From the NCBI GenBank assembly GCA_002399565.1, contig DHDW01000021.1, positions 27,960 to 45,659 on the forward strand: a stretch of DNA of 17,700 nt, in the 5' to 3' direction. Both the position numbers and the translations under genes were made by a program. The DNA is from Bacteroidales bacterium UBA4866. Its GTDB lineage: Bacteria; Bacteroidota; Bacteroidia; Bacteroidales; P3. The notes under the pieces are model-generated. The model did not search any database and was not told where the DNA came from. It saw nothing but the letters and a program-made list of their open reading frames with translations. This document shows positions 1-4,828 of the stretch, piece after piece. Every line of letters starts with the position of its first letter. The first letter of the stretch is position 1.

Positions 1-160
1 TACCGCAAACAAGGTTTTATTTTTTGATTATTACTTCTATGATTAGAGTGAAAGTATATTATTGAAATTATGATTAAATAATACCTGCAAATATATTTAT
101 TCTCAAATTGATAATAATTATTCGATAATATTTTAGAAGTTATTCTGAGGGAATACATTT

Positions 161-203
161 AAAAGAAAAAAGGACTTTAATTAGTTATAATCAAAGTCCT
201 TTT
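161..203 (-). terminator. Rho-independent terminator of the tRNA-Ser gene
   Basis: An 11-bp inverted repeat (168-178 with 193-203, core AGGACTTT/AAAGTCCT) lies 8 bases downstream of the tRNA 3' end on the minus strand. Read on that strand it is followed by a T-rich tract (complement of 161-170). The stem is moderately GC-poor but the position and T-tract fit an intrinsic terminator. Confidence 0.7.
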
Positions 204-210
204 AATGTTT

Positions 211-298
211 TGGCGGAAAGTGAGGGATTCGAACCCCCGGACCTGTTACAGTCAACAGTTTTCAAGACTGCCGCAATCGACCACTCTGCCAACTTTCC
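211..298 (-). tRNA. tRNA-Ser (anticodon UGA)
   Basis: On the minus strand an 88-base cloverleaf can be drawn. The acceptor stem GGAAAGT (298-292) pairs with ACTTTCC (221-215), followed by discriminator G and an encoded CCA (213-211). The T-arm carries the GGTTCGAATCC core. The anticodon arm CAGTC-TTGAAAA-CTG places TGA as anticodon, which reads UCN serine codons. A long variable arm, typical of class II tRNAs such as tRNA-Ser, accounts for the 88-base length. It is a single gene, divergent from the synthase-like gene to the right. Confidence 0.95.
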
Positions 299-303
299 GA
301 GTG

Positions 304-333
304 CAAAGTTACTACTTTTTCATTAACCACAAA
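304..333 (-). promoter_or_regulatory. Bacteroidota-type promoter of tRNA-Ser
   Basis: Read on the minus strand, TTTG (333-330) is followed after 18 bases by TAACTTTG (311-304), which matches the -7 consensus TAnnTTTG. The -7 box ends 5 bases before the mature tRNA 5' end, so transcription would start at or just inside the leader. The 18-base spacer is slightly shorter than the usual 19-21. Confidence 0.6.
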
Positions 334-405
334 GTTTTTGCTCAATTTTTTTAGAAGTTTTTTTTGCAAACGAAAAACAATAATATCTAATTCAAATAAT
401 TATCT

Positions 406-413
406 TATATTTG
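406..413 (+). promoter_or_regulatory. Probable -7 box of the deoxyhypusine synthase-like gene
   Basis: TATATTTG is an exact match to the TAnnTTTG consensus. It implies a transcription start near 420 and a leader of about 50 bases. No convincing -33 TTG box is visible at the usual distance. The leader is almost pure A/T with no Shine-Dalgarno site, as is usual in this phylum. Confidence 0.5.
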
Positions 414-470
414 CAAACTGAATTATTATTAAAACAAGTAATACAAACAATATTAAATTTAATTTAACCC

Positions 471-1493
471 ATGAAAAAGAAAGATTTACTTAAGGATATT
501 GTTAAGCATGTAGATATTAAGAAAATCAATACAACTGATTTAATTAATGCTATGAGAGATATGTCCTTCTCTTCTCGTGATACAGCAACTGCAGTTGATA
601 TTTACGATAGAATGATTAATGATAAAGAATGTTCCATTATTCTTACCCTTGCAGGAAGTACTTCAGCAGGAGGTTGTATGCAAGTTTATGTTGATATGGT
701 TAAAAACAAAATGATTGACTGTATTGTTGCAACTGGAGCATCAATTATAGATATGGATTTCTTTGAAGCATTAGGATTTAAACACTATAAAGGAACTCCA
801 TTTATTGACGATAAATATCTTCGTTCCAACTACATTGACAGAATTTATGATACATACATTGATGAAGAAGAACTTCAAAACTGCGATGGAACAATTAAAA
901 TGATTGCTGACAAATTGGAAAAAAGACCTTATTCTTCAAGAGAATTTATTTGGGAAATTGGTAAATGGCTTTCAGAAGGAAATGCAAAGAAGACTGATTC
1001 TTTAATTCAAGCATGTTATGAAAACAATGTGCCTATCTTCTGCCCTGCTTTCACCGATTCATCTGCTGGATTTGGATTAGTTATGCATCAAGTTGAAAAC
1101 CCAGAAAAACATCTTAGCATAGACTCAGTTAAAGATTTCTTAGAACTTACCAATATTAAAATTGCTGCAAAAACCACTGGATTATTTATGATTGGTGGAG
1201 GAGTTCCAAAGAACTTTACTCAAGACACTGTTGTGTGTGCTGAAATTTTAGGACATGAAGTTGATATGCACAAATACGCAATTCAAATAACTGTAGCTGA
1301 TGTTAGAGATGGAGCTTGCTCTTCTTCAACACTTAAAGAAGCATCATCATGGGGGAAAGTTGACACAACATTCGAACAAATGGTATATGCAGAAGCAACA
1401 ACAGTTGTTCCTATGATTGGCTCTTATCTTTATCATAAAGGAGATTGGAAAAACAGAACACCAAGAAACTTTGCTAAATTGTTTCAACAATAA
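471..1493 (+). CDS. Deoxyhypusine synthase-family protein (bacterial, DHS-like)
   Basis: The 340-residue protein belongs to the deoxyhypusine synthase family, NAD-dependent enzymes that transfer the aminobutyl group of spermidine. Visible family blocks are TLAGSTSAGG (59-68, NAD-site region), CPAFTDSSAG (191-200), IGGGVPKNF (241-249) and SWGK at 293-296. Lys296 matches the catalytic lysine that forms the enzyme-butylimine intermediate in eukaryotic and archaeal enzymes. Length is normal for the family. Bacteria lack the eukaryotic eIF5A substrate, so the acceptor is probably a small amine; homospermidine-synthase activity has been reported for some bacterial homologues. That assignment is an inference here. 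The gene stands alone between a divergent tRNA and its own downstream terminator. The ATG at 471 is the only sensible start before the first family block. Confidence 0.88.
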   Translation: MKKKDLLKDIVKHVDIKKINTTDLINAMRDMSFSSRDTATAVDIYDRMINDKECSIILTLAGSTSAGGCMQVYVDMVKNKMIDCIVATGASIIDMDFFEALGFKHYKGTPFIDDKYLRSNYIDRIYDTYIDEEELQNCDGTIKMIADKLEKRPYSSREFIWEIGKWLSEGNAKKTDSLIQACYENNVPIFCPAFTDSSAGFGLVMHQVENPEKHLSIDSVKDFLELTNIKIAAKTTGLFMIGGGVPKNFTQDTVVCAEILGHEVDMHKYAIQITVADVRDGACSSSTLKEASSWGKVDTTFEQMVYAEATTVVPMIGSYLYHKGDWKNRTPRNFAKLFQQ

Positions 1494-1501
1494 GGGGAAA
1501 G

Positions 1502-1564
1502 GGATCAAACATTGCTGGCTTTATAAAAGTTGCTGATTCAATGATTGAACTTGGCGTTTGCTAA
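1502..1564 (+). pseudogene. Remnant of the 3' end of a glutamate dehydrogenase gene
   Basis: Just 8 bases after the upstream stop codon, an open stretch without a start encodes GSNIAGFIKVADSM-IELGVC followed by TAA. This closely resembles the extreme C-terminus of NADP-type glutamate dehydrogenases (E. coli GdhA ends ...GANIAGFVKVADAMLAQGVI). The preceding codon reads Lys, as in KGANIAGF. Nothing resembling the rest of the roughly 445-residue enzyme precedes it: the upstream sequence is the complete synthase-like gene. The fragment is followed by a strong terminator that may originally have served gdh. I read it as a scar of insertion, deletion or recombination at a gdh 3' end. Confidence 0.72.
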
Positions 1565-1587
1565 GCTAAATAATTGACAATAATATG

Positions 1588-1617
1588 AAAGCGTCTCAGA
1601 AATGAGACGCTTTTTTT
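1588..1617 (+). terminator. Strong intrinsic terminator
   Basis: GCGTCTCA (1591-1598), a GAAA tetraloop, TGAGACGC (1603-1610) and then seven T residues form a textbook terminator. Flanking AAA/TTT extends the stem to 11 bp. It ends transcription from the synthase-like gene and may have belonged to the lost glutamate dehydrogenase gene. Confidence 0.92.
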
Positions 1618-1623
1618 GTTTAT

Positions 1624-2508
1624 ATGTCGAATAATATTTCTACTTTTGTCAAATTAATTTTAAATCAAAATTATATGACAAAAGGAATATTCAGTTCATT
1701 TAATGAGAATTCAAAACTATTTGAAATTCTTAAGAAAGAACCGCCTATTTGGTGGAAGAATATTAAATCTGATAAAGACTTAAATATTGAACTTAGAAAA
1801 GATAACTATATTAATATCTATTACTATGGAGGTTGTGTCGCAAAGATATGGTATGATAATAAACTTCATGCAGAAACACATCATAAGTATTTAAATCTTC
1901 CTCAAAAAGGGGAAACAATTTATTTGGATTCTATAGATTATCTTAGTAGTGATAAAAAAATAAATGATATTAAATCAGCAATCAGTGATATTTTTCTTAA
2001 TGATAATATTGAAGGGGATCAAAAAAGAAAAGATAAAAAACTAACTGAATCTTGTGAAAAAAAAGTACAAGGAAGATTAATACTTGATTCAAAAGTTAAT
2101 TATATAGATTCAGAATTTGCATATAATAGGTCAAAACAAAGAATTCGTTTTGATTTGATAAAAGTTGAAGATGGATCGATTTCATTTGTTGAACTTAAAC
2201 TTATTAGTGATTCAAGATTAACTTCAAAAAAGGATAATGAGATAGAGATAATAACTCAAATGAATAAATATTCTGAGTTTATTCAAGATTATAAAGAGGA
2301 TATTATCCCATACTATAAAAAACTTTTAAATGTAAAGCAAAGTTTGGGGATAATTGATGACATCCCTGAAATAAAAGAACTGAATTTCAAACCTCAACTA
2401 TTAATAATTAATAATTATCTTGGTAAAGGTATTAAAGTTAGAGATAATAGAATTGATAGAATAAAAAAGATCATTTCAAACCAAAAATTTGATTTTGAAA
2501 TAAGATAA
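1624..2508 (+). CDS. Uncharacterised protein with a PD-(D/E)XK nuclease-like C-terminal half
   Basis: This 294-residue protein was not recognised as a named family. Its C-terminal half carries a PD-(D/E)XK signature. Asp177 lies in a hydrophobic strand (RIRFDLI), Glu190-Leu-Lys192 ends the next strand (SFVELKL), and Gln212-xxx-Tyr216 (QMNKY) fits the QxxxY motif seen in RecB/Cas4-like nucleases. Glu164 could be the upstream acidic residue. The N-terminal 130 residues show no known motif but are aromatic-rich. The stop is one base before the metallo-beta-lactamase gene, so the two are translationally coupled. The start is uncertain: the ATG at 1624 lies 7 bases after the terminator T-run, while a TAnnTTTG box at 1641-1648 would favour Met18 at 1675 (277 residues). 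Nuclease activity is inferred from motifs only. Confidence 0.72.
   Translation: MSNNISTFVKLILNQNYMTKGIFSSFNENSKLFEILKKEPPIWWKNIKSDKDLNIELRKDNYINIYYYGGCVAKIWYDNKLHAETHHKYLNLPQKGETIYLDSIDYLSSDKKINDIKSAISDIFLNDNIEGDQKRKDKKLTESCEKKVQGRLILDSKVNYIDSEFAYNRSKQRIRFDLIKVEDGSISFVELKLISDSRLTSKKDNEIEIITQMNKYSEFIQDYKEDIIPYYKKLLNVKQSLGIIDDIPEIKELNFKPQLLIINNYLGKGIKVRDNRIDRIKKIISNQKFDFEIR
1641..1648 (+). promoter_or_regulatory. Possible -7 promoter box inside the annotated 5' end of the nuclease-like gene
   Basis: TACTTTTG matches TAnnTTTG exactly, with TTTG at 1615-1618 as a -33 candidate (22-base gap, slightly long). If used, transcription starts near 1655 and the first in-frame ATG on the message is at 1675. 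No other promoter is visible between the upstream terminator and the gene. In such AT-rich DNA the match could be chance. Confidence 0.35.
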
Positions 2509-2509
2509 G

Positions 2510-3766
2510 ATGGAAATAATAATTCATAGAGGGACAAAAGAAATTGGAGGAACTTGCGTTGAGTTAATAATTAATAAGAAAAGACTATTATTAGATATTG
2601 GACTTCCTTTAGATTATGATTCTTGGTCGGATGAGCAAAGACAAAAATATGAGAATAAGATGTCTTCAATTATTCAAAAAGCAGATGCAATTTTCCTATC
2701 TCATTATCATCAGGATCATACTGGATTGTTAAATATTGTATCAGAAAGAATGCCAATATATCTTAGTGATCCAACAATAAGAGCAATTAGAATACCTGAA
2801 ATGTTTTTTGGAGATGTATTTAAGGGTTTTAATTTTATTCCAATCTATCATAGAAAAGCAATTACTGAGATTGAAGGAGTAAGGATTATCCCTTATAGAG
2901 TTGATCATTCTGCTTTTGGAGCAATGGCATTTCTTATTGAAGATTTAAAGTCAAACAAAACTATTCTCTACACTGGAGATATTAGACTGCATGGATTAAG
3001 TAAAACAAGTTATTTAAGTCTAAAACAAAATGTAGATTACATGTTGCTGGAAGGTACAAATATTGGGAGAGAATCCAACGAAATAATCAAATCAGAACAG
3101 CAAGTCTTTGAAAACTTTGTAAATATATTTAATTCATATCCTTCACATCTTAATTATGTATGGGCATCATCTCTAAATATTGATAGGATAAATTTACTAT
3201 ATGATGCTTGTGAGAAAACAAATAAGATATTAGCAGTTGATTTCTTTACTATGAATATCCTAAAATCAATGTATAAACATCATAATGTGCCTTATGGAAG
3301 TTCCAATCGTTATATAAGATGTTTCTATCCAAATTATTTAACTTCATATATTAAAAGAATTCAACATAGAGATTATCTGATTAACTGTGTTCACTGGTGT
3401 AAGGTAAGTAAAACAGAAATAAAAGAAAATCCGTCTAAATATGTAGTTATGATTCGTCCAAGTATGATAGAAGACTTAAAGTATATTGATGCCAATAATG
3501 CAAATTACATAACCTCAATATGGAAAGAATATGAGAGGGATGAAAAATACAAATCATTCTTTGAATACATTAATAATAAAGGATATAATAAGTTTTATAA
3601 TCACACAAGTGGACATGCTTTTGTTGAAGGCTTAAAGGAGTTAAATCAATATCTAAATCCTAAAACAATAATCCCAATTCATACACAAGAAGCTAATCAA
3701 TACAAAGATATTTTTCCTGATTCCAATATCTTACAACTTTCAGACGGAAAAAGAACATTGCTATAG
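2510..3766 (+). CDS. Metallo-beta-lactamase fold hydrolase of the beta-CASP/RNase J-like type
   Basis: The 418-residue protein has the metal-binding motifs of the family: HYHQDH at 65-70 (His65, His67, Asp69, His70), His133 in VDHSAFG, and Asp157 in YTGDIR. A beta-CASP motif-A-like stretch follows at ASSLNIDR (219-226). The C-terminal RNA-specificity (RMMBL)-like part contains TSGHA (His369) and PIHT (His391). Residues 1-30 (HRGTKEIGGTC...LLLDIG) are the usual beta-CASP entry. This architecture belongs to RNA- or DNA-processing nucleases such as RNase J and CPSF73 relatives, but it is shorter than RNase J (about 550 residues) and divergent in the cap domain. It begins one base after the nuclease-like gene and surely shares its transcript. 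No clear terminator follows; the symmetric repeat element downstream may supply one. Substrate unknown. Confidence 0.85.
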   Translation: MEIIIHRGTKEIGGTCVELIINKKRLLLDIGLPLDYDSWSDEQRQKYENKMSSIIQKADAIFLSHYHQDHTGLLNIVSERMPIYLSDPTIRAIRIPEMFFGDVFKGFNFIPIYHRKAITEIEGVRIIPYRVDHSAFGAMAFLIEDLKSNKTILYTGDIRLHGLSKTSYLSLKQNVDYMLLEGTNIGRESNEIIKSEQQVFENFVNIFNSYPSHLNYVWASSLNIDRINLLYDACEKTNKILAVDFFTMNILKSMYKHHNVPYGSSNRYIRCFYPNYLTSYIKRIQHRDYLINCVHWCKVSKTEIKENPSKYVVMIRPSMIEDLKYIDANNANYITSIWKEYERDEKYKSFFEYINNKGYNKFYNHTSGHAFVEGLKELNQYLNPKTIIPIHTQEANQYKDIFPDSNILQLSDGKRTLL

Positions 3767-3803
3767 ATAAGGAGTTTAAATAAGATAATATGGAGTTTCG
3801 CCT

Positions 3804-4041
3804 CAATTTATAAAGTCTTTGGGTTATCTTTATAAAGTCTTTAGGGTAAAAAGACTTCGTTTTTATGATTCAAGAGTGGCATTCTTGTCCTTCAAGAGTA
3901 GCACTCTTAATGCTCAAGAATGCCACTCTTGAAATCAATTAAGCTTATTAATTCATCCAAAAGACTTCAACAAACTACCCCAAAGACTTTATTAATTCAC
4001 CCCAAAGACTTTGTTAATTCACCCCAAAGACTTTGTTTTAT
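3804..4041. repeat. Nested symmetric intergenic repeat element with 22-bp periodic units
   Basis: This is the core of a 451 bp gene-free gap (3767-4217). On the right, AAAGACTT(T) starts at 3960, 3982, 4004 and 4026, exactly 22 bp apart, within units like CCCCAAAGACTTTGTTAATT. On the left, the same unit appears in inverse orientation (AAAGTCTTT at 3812 and 3834, again 22 bp apart; reverse complement ACCC[A/T]AAAGACTTTATAAA). A further AAAGACTTC lies at 3850. Between the two arms is a separate long inverted repeat. The whole is therefore palindromic at large scale and could fold into an extended structure in RNA or as a cruciform. No open frame of note lies inside. Function unknown; it could be an interspersed repeat, a processing or termination structure, or a protein-binding array. 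Confidence 0.8.
3869..3933. repeat. 19-bp perfect inverted repeat with an inner hairpin
   Basis: TTCAAGAGTGGCATTCTTG (3869-3887) is repeated as its exact reverse complement at 3915-3933. The 27-base spacer itself holds AAGAGT-AGC-ACTCTT (3894-3908). All three stretches are variants of one self-complementary unit, CAAGAnT..CA.TCTTG. The arrangement gives a branched hairpin on either strand, and forms the centre of the larger 3804-4041 element. Confidence 0.85.
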
Positions 4042-4164
4042 ATCAGAAAGAATGCATGTTTCTACAATAAATATCTTGATTTAATGTTGAATATTACACG
4101 TTTTATATAATTTTAGAGTGATTTTATAGTTATTAGTTTAGATTTTAATTGTTATTTTTTGACA

Positions 4165-4185
4165 GTGTTACATAATACGTAACAC
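4165..4185. promoter_or_regulatory. Palindrome upstream of the HU-family gene
   Basis: GTGTTAC (4165-4171) and GTAACAC (4179-4185) form a perfect 7-bp inverted repeat with a 7-base centre, ending 32 bases before the start codon. A near-consensus -7 box (TATTTTTTG, 4153-4161, one base too long) lies just upstream, so the palindrome would overlap the transcription start or early leader. It could be an operator or a leader hairpin; no regulator can be named. Confidence 0.5.
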
Positions 4186-4217
4186 TCTATTTATTAATTT
4201 TTAAACCTATTTTAATT

Positions 4218-4643
4218 ATGGGAAAAAGATATGGTACTTGGAAAAGGAAGTTTAAAGACGCTTCTGGAGAAGAAAAAGAATTGTATTATGCCTGTTCAAG
4301 AAGGGGAAATGTGACTGATTTTGATGGATTAGCAGAAATAATTACTGAGATTTCTTCTCTTAGTAAAGGAGATATTTTGTCTTCGCTCACCAATATTGAG
4401 CAGGTTATGTTATGGAAATTGATTGATGGAGATTCTGTTCGTTTTGGGGATATTGGAACTTTTAGTATTGCTGTAACAAGTGATGGATTTGAAAATCCAG
4501 AAGATATAACTCCTGATAAGGTAAGGGCAACAAAGATTGTTTTCACCCCTACTAAGAAGTTTAATAAACTACTTTTGGAGATGAAATTCACCAATTACGA
4601 TAAACGATTAAGAAAAGCTTTAGGTAAAAGATATTCTAAATAG
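4218..4643 (+). CDS. HU-related DNA-binding protein (Bacteroidetes type)
   Basis: The 141-residue basic protein is an HU/IHF-fold member of the HU-related family that is expanded in Bacteroidota. The N-terminal 30 residues form the phylum-specific extension (MGKRYGTWKRKF...YYACSRRGNVT). The HU core follows: helices over 35-70 (LAEIITEISSLSKGDI, then a long helix ending in WKLIDGD), and a beta-arm region 72-112 with VRFGDIGTFSI, a recognisable HU signature, and IVFTPTKKFN. A short charged tail (KRLRKALGKRYSK) follows the core. It should bind double-stranded DNA with little sequence specificity and bend it. The gene stands alone between the repeat element and a weak terminator. Family membership is firm; the cellular role of this paralogue is not known. 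Confidence 0.88.
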   Translation: MGKRYGTWKRKFKDASGEEKELYYACSRRGNVTDFDGLAEIITEISSLSKGDILSSLTNIEQVMLWKLIDGDSVRFGDIGTFSIAVTSDGFENPEDITPDKVRATKIVFTPTKKFNKLLLEMKFTNYDKRLRKALGKRYSK

Positions 4644-4708
4644 AAGGTTTTACGCTTTGTTTTAAATTAGAGTAATCTAAGGATTAATAAATATTTAAAT
4701 TACACACT

Positions 4709-4736
4709 AAAGCGTCTCAATATGGGGCGGTTTTTT
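4709..4736 (+). terminator. Degenerate intrinsic terminator after the HU-family gene
   Basis: AAAGCGTCTCA, the loop AATA/ATA and TGGGGCGG followed by TTTTTT form a hairpin with two G-U pairs and one G-G mismatch. The left arm is identical to that of the terminator at 1588-1617, so this looks like a mutated relative of the same terminator type. It lies 65 bases after the stop codon. Confidence 0.6.
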
Positions 4737-4779
4737 ATATCATTTTTCGGAATAAATTTACTTTTTAATTTTAATGTTG

Positions 4780-4787
4780 TATTTTTG
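4780..4787 (+). promoter_or_regulatory. -7 promoter box of the activase-tetR operon
   Basis: TATTTTTG matches TAnnTTTG exactly. It predicts a transcription start around 4792-4796, about 35 bases before the start codon at 4829. A clear -33 TTG is not seen at the ideal spacing, so strength is uncertain. Confidence 0.55.
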
Positions 4788-4791
4788 CATC

Positions 4792-4805
4792 TGACAATGG
4801 TGTCA
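4792..4805. promoter_or_regulatory. Candidate TetR operator TGACA-N4-TGTCA
   Basis: A perfect 5-bp inverted repeat with a 4-base centre (TGACA ATGG TGTCA) starts 4 bases after the -7 box and overlaps the predicted transcription start, the ideal place for a repressor. The TetR-family gene at the end of the same operon is the natural candidate to bind it, giving negative autoregulation. Binding is inferred from position and symmetry only. Confidence 0.5.
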
Positions 4806-4828
4806 AACTTAAATGTTGAAAGATTTTA

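Noticed and set aside
88..95. Minus-strand TATATTTG box pointing to the left edge
   Set aside because: It matches the -7 consensus but has no -33 box at the right distance, and no gene is visible within the window on that side.
3960..4041. Possible CRISPR array from the 22-bp periodic repeats
   Set aside because: The units are almost contiguous, with no unique spacers of 25-40 bases; copies diverge and some are inverted. No cas genes lie nearby.
4286..4594. A 102-codon antisense frame across the HU-family gene
   Set aside because: The sense strand encodes a well-recognised protein family over the same stretch; the antisense product has no known motif.
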